In this document: in pieces, positions 1-4,960 of the stretch
Layout: the number at the start of each line of letters is the position of its first letter
Numbering within the stretch: the stretch's first letter is position 1
DNA from: CAYLVJ01 sp964501525
GTDB taxonomy: Bacteria > Patescibacteriota > Minisyncoccia > Minisyncoccales > CAYTKG01
Direction: 5' to 3'
Assembly (NCBI GenBank): GCA_964501525.1
Contig: CAZCSI010000023.1
Span: 1-6,737 of the forward strand
Length of the DNA: 6,737 nt
The notes under the pieces: generated by a model
Database searches by the model: none
Told to the model about the DNA's origin: nothing
Seen by the model: the letters and a program-made list of their open reading frames with translations, nothing else
Position numbers and translations under genes: made by a program

Positions 1-52
1 TCGTCCCCGCCAGTTTGTAGTAAAAATCCCCAGTTTTTCTGGGGATTTTACT
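1..52 (+). repeat. Cassette-boundary element, copy 1 (left-truncated)
   Basis: The first ten bases (TCGTCCCCGC) match the end of the conserved core seen at 1522, 3467, 4217, 5462 and 6571; the rest of the core is cut off by the window edge. As in the other copies a hairpin follows, here at 19-52: arms AGTAAAAATCCCCAG and CTGGGGATTTTACT, with one bulged A and a TTTTT loop. The 3' arm is T-rich, as in an intrinsic terminator, but there is no clean T-run after it. Assignment to the family rests on the ten-base match plus position. Confidence 0.55.
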
Positions 53-137
53 TTGAAACAAGAATATCGTAAAACTAAGCAGATGGTTGAATCTACTTGG
101 CTCCTAAATATTTTTAATTCTCCAGTATTATCGAAGT

Positions 138-157
138 GGAGGTAAGGTCTTACCTCC
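138..157 (-). terminator. Hairpin 3' of the Fic gene, possible terminator
   Basis: A perfect 9-bp inverted repeat, GGAGGTAAG with CTTACCTCC and two bases between the arms, lies 15 bp past the Fic stop codon. Position and stem strength suggest the end of the Fic transcript. No T-run follows it on the minus strand, so it may be a 3'-stabilising hairpin rather than a true intrinsic terminator. The rest of 53-171 shows nothing convincing. Confidence 0.4.
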
Positions 158-171
158 CAAAGCCATGATTA

Positions 172-1311
172 TCAACCGGCCTTTTCGAGGAACTCGATAA
201 GAGGAGCGTTATAAAATGGTATATCCCTTTTTTTATTCTTGTCTTCTACCAGAAGATCAAGCTTGGCTAACTCACGCAACAGAGACATGGCCGTATTATG
301 GGTACAACCTAAAATATCCTTAGCCTTACTTCCTGTGATCCCGGGATGGGTAAAGGTCGCCTCCACTAATTTTCTTATATATGGACTCTTGATTTCCTTT
401 CCAGCTCTATCTTGATATCGCCGGAACAAAGAGTAAATTTCTTCTAGAAGCTCTCGTGACTTTTCTGCTTGTTCCTTTGCTCCCCGTAAGAAGAATAATA
501 ACCAGCTTTTCCAGTCTTCATCCGTGGTCACCTTTAGTAGCAAGTTATAGTATTCATCTCTGTTTTTGAGTAGATAGCCGCTTATATAAAGAAGTGGATA
601 CTCAAGCACCCCCTCTTTCAAAAGAAATAAGGGGATGAGGACTCTGCCCAGCCTTCCATTGCCATCGGCGAAAGGATGGATAGCTTCGAACTCGTAATGA
701 ATCGCAGCACACTTGAGCAGGGAAGGCGCATTAGCATTTTGATTAATGTACCTTTCTAACCCTGTCATCAACTCGTCTACTTTTTTAGCAGGAGGAGGGA
801 GATAAATAATTGAGTCGACAGCTTCTCGTCGCGCTACAACGTTTGGTCCTTCCCGAAAATCTCCTGGTCTTTTTATGTCGCCTCTTACCTCTTGAAGTAA
901 TCTTTTGTGCATTTTTTTTGTCACCCTGCTAACTAGCGGTAATCTCTTGAGAAGCTTCAATCCTAGGTAGGTAGCCTCTCTGTGATTTATTACCTCTAAT
1001 GATTCCTCTTGTATTTTCCCTGACAACTCCACGCCGGCATCGCGTTTTACTATATCAAGTGCGGTGGCTTGAGTTCCTTCTATGCGCGAACTTGATAATG
1101 CTTCTCGCAGGAGTAAAGGAACTATTAACAGGTCTGGATTTGGCACTATGCGAGCATAGCTATTTAAGTTTCCAATAGCAACACCGGCTTCTCCTAGAAG
1201 CTTAACTAATCTGTCATCATAGTAATTTTTTAATTCTGGAGGAAAAACATCCCTGTATTCAGGAACTTTTCCTGTGCCTCGTATGGAAGATATGTCCTTA
1301 AAGGTTAACAT
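172..1311 (-). CDS. fic: Fic-domain protein adenylyltransferase with C-terminal winged helix
   Basis: Fic enzymes usually transfer AMP from ATP to a hydroxyl on a target protein, and some also remove it. The 379-residue product has the usual full-length layout. The N-terminal region carries the inhibitory-helix motif (S73-S75 with E78, in SSSRIEGT), typical of class II Fic proteins that hold themselves inactive. The Fic core carries the complete active-site loop HPFADGNGRLGR at residues 212-223, so catalysis should be intact. Residues about 305-375 look like a winged helix-turn-helix, seen in SoFic-like family members and consistent with DNA binding. The ATG at 1311 fits because a TATAAT promoter ends nine bases upstream, which leaves almost no leader and no Shine-Dalgarno site. 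It is the only complete gene on the minus strand, so this cassette is inverted relative to its neighbours. The target protein cannot be told from sequence. Family assignment is secure. Confidence 0.93.
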   Translation of the reverse strand: MLTFKDISSIRGTGKVPEYRDVFPPELKNYYDDRLVKLLGEAGVAIGNLNSYARIVPNPDLLIVPLLLREALSSSRIEGTQATALDIVKRDAGVELSGKIQEESLEVINHREATYLGLKLLKRLPLVSRVTKKMHKRLLQEVRGDIKRPGDFREGPNVVARREAVDSIIYLPPPAKKVDELMTGLERYINQNANAPSLLKCAAIHYEFEAIHPFADGNGRLGRVLIPLFLLKEGVLEYPLLYISGYLLKNRDEYYNLLLKVTTDEDWKSWLLFFLRGAKEQAEKSRELLEEIYSLFRRYQDRAGKEIKSPYIRKLVEATFTHPGITGSKAKDILGCTHNTAMSLLRELAKLDLLVEDKNKKRDIPFYNAPLIEFLEKAG

Positions 1312-1320
1312 AAGCGAATT

Positions 1321-1329
1321 ATTATATCA
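1321..1329 (-). promoter_or_regulatory. Extended -10 promoter of the Fic gene
   Basis: Reading the minus strand, TGA-TATAAT is a perfect -10 hexamer with the TGN extension. It ends nine bases before the ATG, so transcription would begin about three bases before the start codon, giving a nearly leaderless mRNA. The hexamer at -35 spacing (GTAAAG) is poor, which the extended -10 may offset. Confidence 0.65.
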
Positions 1330-1355
1330 CTTTATGCTATTATCTTTACATAAAG
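1330..1355. promoter_or_regulatory. Operator-like inverted repeat at the Fic promoter
   Basis: CTTTATG (1330-1336) and CATAAAG (1349-1355) are perfect 7-bp inverted repeats separated by 12 bp, centres 19 bp apart, or about two helical turns. They lie just upstream of the -10 and cover the -35 position, where a bound dimer would block RNA polymerase. The winged helix of the Fic protein is a natural candidate for autoregulation, but that is inference. Confidence 0.45.
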
Positions 1356-1521
1356 AGGTCGTAAAGTCAATATATCGACATAACATGATATTTATAGTAC
1401 CCTCTCTTTTGTTTTGATTTTTGCACCACTCCTGTATACAGAACCCTAGGAGATGTTAAGTTGACGATAGCTCTATTACCTCCTCGATTTGAGCAAACTC
1501 TTGCTCTATTTCGTTTCACCC
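1356..1521. other. Non-coding stretch between the Fic promoter and boundary copy 2
   Basis: No convincing reading frame was found. Visible structure is a perfect 10-bp palindrome CTGTATACAG at 1432-1441 and a small hairpin at 1491-1506 (GAGCAA, loop ACTC, TTGCTC) just before the boundary core. The sequence ACCTCCTCGATTTGAG at about 1478 weakly resembles the 16-nt box found upstream of three other boundary cores, but it is about 10 nt farther away. Confidence 0.4.
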
Positions 1522-1600
1522 CATCGTTCTAAAACTGTCCCACTGTCCCCGCTTACGGTACAACTTTTGAAAAGCCAGACTTTTGTCTGGTTTTTTGTTT
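1522..1600 (+). repeat. Cassette-boundary element, copy 2
   Basis: The core at 1522-1555 differs from the consensus at four positions (for example AAAACTGTCC for AAAATCGTCC). It is followed by a 19-base spacer, the hairpin at 1575-1590 and the tail TTTTTTGTTT. It separates the inverted Fic cassette from the plus-strand Nudix cassette. Core, hairpin and tail occur in the same order and orientation as in the other copies, so this is one composite repeat rather than a chance terminator. Confidence 0.85.
1575..1596 (+). terminator. Intrinsic terminator in boundary copy 2
   Basis: CCAGAC, loop TTTT, GTCTGG, followed directly by six Ts: a textbook Rho-independent terminator on the plus strand. No plus-strand gene lies between copy 1 and this site, so it would stop read-through from further upstream or a transcript arising in the boundary itself. 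Confidence 0.75.
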
Positions 1601-1620
1601 CCCAGATTCTGTGATAACCT
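1592..1620 (+). promoter_or_regulatory. Promoter of the first Nudix gene, overlapping the terminator tail
   Basis: TGA-TAACCT (1612-1620) is an extended -10 of TGN-TANNNT form, ending seven bases before the ATG at 1628. The T-rich terminator tail (TTTTTG at 1592-1597) lies 17 bp upstream, where a -35 would be, but matches the consensus weakly. The transcript would be leaderless or nearly so. Confidence 0.5.
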
Positions 1621-1627
1621 AAAGTAT

Positions 1628-2134
1628 ATGAATAAGAAAGCAAGAGGAGAGGAATTGTTAGAAACTATTCAGAGGTTTTCTAAAAAACTACCAAAGTTTC
1701 CAGATGGTAGAATTGATTACACCGATTCCAAGATTTCACCAGTGATAATAGTCTTTGTAAGACATAAAAATAAGATCCTTGCTCTTAAGCGAAGTAACAA
1801 GGTTCTAGCTTACAAAGGAATGTGGAGCACGGTTGCAGGTTTTTTAGATGAGGTTAAGCCTATTGAAGAAAAAGTTAAAGAAGAACTGAAAGAAGAGCTA
1901 AATATTAACGAGAGGAATATTTTGTCTATTAGCATAGGTGAACCTTACAAGTTTAACGATAAAGAAATAGACAAGATTTGGCTAAGATATCCGATCCTCG
2001 TAGATGTAAGAGAAAGGCCAGCAATAAGACTAGACGAGGAACATAGTGATTACAAGTGGGTTACGAAAAAAGGGTTTAGTAAGTTAAGCTCGATCCCTGG
2101 GACAGAAATTACTTTAGAATATGTTTTCCAATAA
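1628..2134 (+). CDS. Nudix hydrolase with diverged Nudix box
   Basis: Nudix enzymes cleave a nucleoside diphosphate linked to another group (NDP-X), often to clear damaged nucleotides or signalling molecules. The protein has 168 residues. A conserved N-terminal lead with DGRIDYTD at 26-33 is followed by the Nudix fold from about residue 37. The box spans G71 to I93. The catalytic cluster E85-E86-L87-K88-E89-E90 keeps the metal-binding glutamates, but three usual positions differ: K77 for Glu, E85 for Arg, N92 for Gly. The pattern resembles a Nudix group I associate with archaea and CPR bacteria, so it is probably active; the substrate is unknown. I chose the ATG at 1628 because an extended -10 lies seven bases upstream. 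An in-frame TTG at 1583 lies inside the terminator hairpin and would precede the promoter. Confidence 0.85.
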   Translation: MNKKARGEELLETIQRFSKKLPKFPDGRIDYTDSKISPVIIVFVRHKNKILALKRSNKVLAYKGMWSTVAGFLDEVKPIEEKVKEELKEELNINERNILSISIGEPYKFNDKEIDKIWLRYPILVDVRERPAIRLDEEHSDYKWVTKKGFSKLSSIPGTEITLEYVFQ

Positions 2135-2188
2135 GGGCCGGTGAGAATGCATAAGATGTTTTAATATATTGACGTTGTTTTGTTTGTG

Positions 2189-2220
2189 TAAAATCTAGCC
2201 AAGGCGGTTTTTGTTTTGAG
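2189..2220 (+). repeat. Decayed cassette-boundary element
   Basis: TAAAATC (2189-2195) is followed at once by CTAGCC and then GGTTTTTGTTTTGAG (2206-2220). The last 15 bases match the end of boundary copy 6 (6623-6637) exactly. The ACCGTCCC part of the core and most of the hairpin are missing, as if an internal deletion had joined the start of the core to the tail. The remaining stem is too weak to be a good terminator. It suggests that the Nudix gene and the following MazG-Nudix pair were once separate cassettes. Confidence 0.5.
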
Positions 2221-2239
2221 CAGTATTTACTGGTAAGAT
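2211..2239 (+). promoter_or_regulatory. Promoter of the MazG-DUF1653 gene
   Basis: TTGTTT (2211-2216) lies inside the decayed boundary tail. It is followed by a 17-bp spacer and TAAGAT (2234-2239), which has the TG extension (TGG before it). The -10 ends six bases before the ATG at 2246, so the start site should fall at or next to the start codon. This is the clearest case of a boundary tail supplying a -35. Confidence 0.65.
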
Positions 2240-2245
2240 GAACTA

Positions 2246-2872
2246 ATGAGGAAGTTCAAGTTTGAAAAATTGGTAAGAGATAAGATTGAAAAAAGAATTA
2301 AAAGCAGGGGCGCGAATGTTGATAGTTTCGTGCTGGATGATAAGCAGTACATTGAAGAGCTAAAGAATAAACTCTTAGAAGAAACCAAAGAGTTTGTTTC
2401 TGCCGAGAGAAAGAAATTGATTGAAGAGTTGGCTGATGTCCAGGAAGTTATTAATTATCTTTTATTAACTTTGGACGTCGATAAGGAGAAGCTTGAAGAA
2501 AAACAGCGAGCAAAGATTAAAGAGAGAGGTTCTTTTAATAGAAGAATCTATATCAGAAGTGTTGAGGTGCAAAATGACGATCCCTGGGTTGATTACTACT
2601 CATCCCGTCCTCATAAATACCCTGAGGTTGGGAAAGAGAAAGCTGAAAGAAGGGTAAAGCTAGGCAGGTACAGACACTTCAAAGGAAAAGAATACGAAGT
2701 ATTGGGCGTTGCTCGACACAGTGAGACCTTGGAAAAACTGATAGTCTATAGAGCTCTTTACGACTCTGGAGAGTTCGGCCCGAATGCTTTATGGTTAAGC
2801 CCGAAAGAGATGTTTCTCGGGGTGGTTAAGCGAGATGGTAAGAAAATGCCTCGGTTTATATACATCGACTAA
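2246..2872 (+). CDS. MazG-like NTP pyrophosphohydrolase fused to a DUF1653 domain
   Basis: MazG-type all-alpha enzymes hydrolyse NTPs to NMP and pyrophosphate. Here 208 residues form two domains. Residues 1-105 match the small MazG-like group that opens with KLVRDKI (8-14); the metal-binding motifs are E45-E46-x-x-E49 and E61-x-x-D64. Residues about 140-206 match DUF1653, opening GRYRHFKGKEYEVLG, with RHSETLEKLIVYRAL (157-171) and ending KKMPRFIYID; its function is unknown. A charged linker of about 35 residues (PWVDYYSSRPHKYPEV) joins them. I know both as stand-alone proteins, so the fusion suggests a functional link, perhaps DUF1653 guiding substrate or partner choice. No Shine-Dalgarno site is present; an extended -10 lies six bases before the ATG. 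The second Nudix gene follows after 16 bp, probably in one operon. Confidence 0.85.
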   Translation: MRKFKFEKLVRDKIEKRIKSRGANVDSFVLDDKQYIEELKNKLLEETKEFVSAERKKLIEELADVQEVINYLLLTLDVDKEKLEEKQRAKIKERGSFNRRIYIRSVEVQNDDPWVDYYSSRPHKYPEVGKEKAERRVKLGRYRHFKGKEYEVLGVARHSETLEKLIVYRALYDSGEFGPNALWLSPKEMFLGVVKRDGKKMPRFIYID

Positions 2873-2888
2873 AATAAATATAAACAAT

Positions 2889-3386
2889 ATGAACAACCCT
2901 TCTCACAAAAGGCTTCACGAGGTTGTTATTACAGCTATTATTGTCAAAGATGGTAAATATCTTATCACCAGGCGCTCTGCCAACAAGAGGAGGTTTCCTA
3001 AAAGATGGGTTGTTCCGGGTGGCAAGCTGGAGATTGAGGACTATATCTCCTTGCCCAAAGATACCAACCATTACTGGTACAATGTTTTGGAAAGGGTTTT
3101 AAGAAGGGAAGTAAGAGAAGAGGTAGGTATTGAAATAAAGAACATCAAATACGTGACAAGCTTAGCTACTATACACGAAGACGGCAACCCTTCTCTTGTT
3201 ATTTCTTGTTTGGCTGATTACGACTCAGGAGAGATAAAGCTGCAGGAGGGTGAAGCAGACAAGTTTGCTTGGGTGAGCTTAGAAGAAGCAAAAGATTACG
3301 ACCTGATCGATGGGATATATGACGAGTTGGTAATGGCTGAAAAGCAGTTAAAAGGAGAAAAGACAGAGTGGCAGAGATTTGAATAG
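2889..3386 (+). CDS. Nudix hydrolase with an insertion in the Nudix box
   Basis: The 165-residue product opens with HEVVITAIIVKDGKYLITRR, the usual first strands of a Nudix fold. The box begins at G44-G45-K46-L47-E48 and ends in the strong motif RREVREEVGI (72-81). Between G45 and R73 there are 14 more residues than the canonical box allows (D51 to about N65, containing SLPKDTNHYWYN), and the first box glutamate is D51. Catalytic E74, E77 and E78 are kept, so activity is likely. I know this longer box from a Nudix subgroup and do not read it as damage. The gene starts 16 bp after the MazG-DUF1653 stop and probably shares its transcript. There is no Shine-Dalgarno site in the AT-rich gap. I chose the ATG at 2889 because the reading frame upstream overlaps the previous gene. 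Substrate unknown. Confidence 0.87.
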   Translation: MNNPSHKRLHEVVITAIIVKDGKYLITRRSANKRRFPKRWVVPGGKLEIEDYISLPKDTNHYWYNVLERVLRREVREEVGIEIKNIKYVTSLATIHEDGNPSLVISCLADYDSGEIKLQEGEADKFAWVSLEEAKDYDLIDGIYDELVMAEKQLKGEKTEWQRFE

Positions 3387-3434
3387 TGCTTTCACCCACC
3401 AGTTTTTAACAAAGAGCTTGTTTGAAAAATAAAA

Positions 3435-3545
3435 TTCTCCTGGTTTTTAATTTCTGCTACCCATCTCATCGTTCTAAAATCGTCCCACCGTCCCCGCTTC
3501 TAAACTATAGTAGAGCGCCCAGTTTGAGCTAGGTTTTTGTTTTTT
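3435..3545 (+). repeat. Cassette-boundary element, copy 3, with upstream box
   Basis: The core at 3467-3500 matches the consensus at every position. The upstream 16-nt box TTCTCCTGGTTTTTAA (3435-3450) matches the box of copy 6 and less closely copy 5, at almost the same distance. After the core come a 16-base spacer and an imperfect hairpin, CCCAG with CTAGG around TTTGAG (one C-A mismatch), then TTTTTGTTTTTT. It ends the Nudix cassette and begins the MntA cassette. Confidence 0.85.
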
Positions 3546-3562
3546 ATATTTTATGTTAGGAT
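3534..3562 (+). promoter_or_regulatory. Promoter of mntA, overlapping the boundary tail
   Basis: TGT-TAGGAT (3554-3562) is an extended -10 ending six bases before the ATG at 3569, the same spacing as at 2246. The T-rich boundary tail (TTTTTG, 3534-3539) lies 17 bp upstream in the -35 position. A leaderless or near-leaderless transcript is expected. Confidence 0.55.
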
Positions 3563-3568
3563 TAATTG

Positions 3569-3865
3569 ATGGAAAATAAGAACAAAAAAATTGAAAAGAT
3601 AAAGAAGAAGATTCTTCCTATCCTAAGATCCTATAATGTAGAGAGGGCGGGTTTTTTCGGGTCTTTAGCTAAAGGCGATTTAAACAAAGACAGTGATATC
3701 GATATCTTGGTAGAAATTAATTCTGACCTAAGCCTTTTAGATTTCGTCGGTCTAAAATTAGAACTTGAAGAAGCTACGGGCAGGAAGGTTGACCTTGTCG
3801 AGTACAGTACAATAAAACCAGCTCTTGAAAAATATATTTTTTCTCAAGAGGTTCAAATTATATAA
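3569..3865 (+). CDS. mntA: MntA-type nucleotidyltransferase antitoxin
   Basis: This is a minimal nucleotidyltransferase of the MNT/HEPN toxin-antitoxin family. In characterised pairs MntA transfers AMP groups to a tyrosine on the HepT RNase and so silences it. The 98-residue protein shows the complete catalytic signature: G31-S32, ten residues, D43-I44-D45 (GSLAKGDLNKDSDID), and a third acidic residue at D75 (KVDLVEY). Nothing suggests loss of activity. The ATG at 3569 is preferred over the TTG just before it because the extended -10 sits six bases upstream, as in neighbouring genes. The HepT reading frame follows but is broken, so this antitoxin now has no intact partner in the window. Its TAA stop (3863-3865) probably came from TGA in an ancestral ATGA overlap with hepT. 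Confidence 0.87.
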   Translation: MENKNKKIEKIKKKILPILRSYNVERAGFFGSLAKGDLNKDSDIDILVEINSDLSLLDFVGLKLELEEATGRKVDLVEYSTIKPALEKYIFSQEVQII

Positions 3866-4202
3866 AAAAAGAAGAAAGAGATCCGAAAGTGTATCTGGAT
3901 GATATTTTAGAGAGCATAGAAAGAATAGAAAAAATATCACAGAAGAAGATTTCCACTCAGGTTTACAGCCTTAGGACTCTATTATCAGGCGCCTAGAGAT
4001 AATTGGAGAAGCAGTCAAGAATATTCCTGAAGAGATACGAGAGGAATACCCCGAAACACCTTGGAAAAAAATTGCTGGAATGAGGGACTTTCTAATCCAC
4101 GAATATTTTGGGGTTAATCTTAATAGGGTATGGAAAGTTATTGAAGAAGATTTAGATGAATTAAAGAGAAACATAGAGATTATAATGAAGAAAGAGGTGT
4201 AG
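3862..4202 (+). pseudogene. hepT: Broken HepT (HEPN, DUF86) RNase toxin
   Basis: Joined across two frames, this matches a full-length HepT: RDPKVYLDDILESIERIEKI, then TEEDFHSGLQ, DSIIRRLEIIGEAVKN and the catalytic GMRDFLIHEYFG with the RNase motif R-x4-H-x-Y. Three lesions are visible. First, the expected ATG is ATA at 3862-3864; the first usable in-frame start is GTG at 3889. Second, a frameshift near 3934-3939, where one base appears to be missing, moves the rest into another frame. Third, an in-frame TAG at 3972-3974 sits where a conserved Gln (CAG) is expected. A product from the first frame would end after about 40 residues, before the active site. The second half is otherwise clean to its stop at 4200-4202, so decay is recent. 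Sequencing error is an alternative for one lesion but not easily for all three. Confidence 0.85.
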
Positions 4203-4216
4203 CTCTTTCTCTAGAC

Positions 4217-4289
4217 TATTGTTCTAAAATCGTTCCACCGTGCCTGCTCTACGATACTAACTTACCTCAGCTTAGCCGGGTTTTTGTTT
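4217..4289 (+). repeat. Cassette-boundary element, copy 4 (diverged)
   Basis: The core at 4217-4250 keeps GTTCTAAAATCGT and CCACCG but has about six substitutions. A 13-base spacer leads to an imperfect hairpin region at about 4264-4281 (ACCTCAGCTTAGCCGGGT) and the tail TTTTTGTTT. Termination is probably weaker here than at copies 2, 5 and 6. It begins only 14 bp after the hepT remnant, and the upstream 16-nt box found at copies 3, 5 and 6 is absent. Confidence 0.75.
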
Positions 4290-4321
4290 GAATAAGTTTT
4301 GTTGTAAGATAACCAAAGAAG

Positions 4322-4330
4322 TTTATATAA
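4322..4330 (+). promoter_or_regulatory. TATA-like promoter element before the HD gene
   Basis: TTTATATAA preceded by AAAGAAG resembles an archaeal BRE plus TATA box. It lies 22 bp before the ATG, which would put a start site about 25 bp downstream, right at the start codon, as in archaeal leaderless genes. It can also be read as a bacterial -10 (TTATAT) with TTGTTG at 4299-4304 as -35 and an 18-bp spacer. A TAAGAT at 4305-4310 is another -10 candidate. Sequence alone does not decide. Confidence 0.4.
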
Positions 4331-4352
4331 CCAATTATTACTCAACTACAAA

Positions 4353-4958
4353 ATGGAACAAGAACAAATAAAAAGACTTGCTTCTTTTTTCTTTGAGGCA
4401 GGAACTCTAAGAAAGATTCCAAGAAGCCATCAGCAGACCCTTTTAATACAGGACCTTTCAGACAATATTGCTTCTCATTCTTTTAGAGTGGCGCTTATCG
4501 GTTATTTTTTAGCAGAAAACTTGGGAGCTGATTCAAGCAAGGTTGTTAAGATGTGCCTTTTTCACGACTTGGAAGAGGCAAGGACAGGAGATCAGAATTG
4601 GCTTCATAAATCATACATCAAATCTTTTGAGGGCGAGGTTAGAGAAGACCAGGTGGAGGGCATTCAAAACACAGAAGAGTTCAAAGATCTTTCTCGAGAA
4701 TACGATGAAAGAAAAACCTTAGAGGCAAGAATTGCCAAGGACGCTGACTATCTTGATGAGATTCTGCTTTTGAAGGAATATGTTTGGCAGGGAAGCAGGG
4801 AAGCAGAGGACTGGCTTCATTTTGACGAAGAAGAAAGGAATGAACAGGAAAAAAGGTTGAGTACTGATTTAGCTAAAGAGTTAGCAAAAGAAATAAAAAA
4901 GCAGAATCCAAGTGACTGGTGGCAAAACTACTGGTCTCCTAGGAAAAGAGAGGAGTAA
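4353..4958 (+). CDS. HD-domain nucleotidase-like phosphohydrolase (HDDC2/YfbR type)
   Basis: HD-domain enzymes of this group are metal-dependent; HDDC2 and YfbR remove the 5'-phosphate from deoxynucleoside monophosphates. In the 201-residue product the metal ligands are all visible: H42 (IASHSFRVALI), H71-D72 (CLFHDLEEARTGD, 68-80) and D132 (KDADYLDE). The SHSFRVA and HDLEEARTGD motifs are what point to HDDC2/YfbR rather than to other HD families. The C-terminal 50 residues are acidic and helical and end NPSDWWQNYWSPRKREE. No Shine-Dalgarno site precedes the ATG. The ASCH gene starts two bases after its stop, so the two are surely cotranscribed. Substrate is inferred from family only. Confidence 0.85.
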   Translation: MEQEQIKRLASFFFEAGTLRKIPRSHQQTLLIQDLSDNIASHSFRVALIGYFLAENLGADSSKVVKMCLFHDLEEARTGDQNWLHKSYIKSFEGEVREDQVEGIQNTEEFKDLSREYDERKTLEARIAKDADYLDEILLLKEYVWQGSREAEDWLHFDEEERNEQEKRLSTDLAKELAKEIKKQNPSDWWQNYWSPRKREE

Positions 4959-4960
4959 TT

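Noticed and set aside
83..145. A 20-codon reading frame between copy 1 and Fic
   Set aside because: No ribosome site or convincing promoter, and it runs into the Fic 3' hairpin; likely chance.
1583..1627. Upstream TTG start for the first Nudix gene
   Set aside because: It lies within the terminator hairpin and upstream of the extended -10, so it would not be on the main transcript.
2856..3399. Minus-strand reading frames opposite the second Nudix gene
   Set aside because: They are shadows of a well-supported Nudix gene and show no domain character.
3467..3500. tRNA 3' end or tRNA-derived attachment site
   Set aside because: GTTCTAAAATC followed by CCACC recalls a T-arm and acceptor end, but no T-stem pairing, acceptor partner or anticodon arm can be found upstream in any copy.
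3972..3974. TAG read through as an amino acid in HepT
   Set aside because: The frameshift and the lost start codon are independent lesions, and TAG ends the second Nudix gene normally, so recoding is unlikely.
3758..4174. Minus-strand reading frames over mntA and the hepT remnant
   Set aside because: The plus strand encodes clear MntA and HepT motifs; the opposite frames look like low-complexity chance frames.
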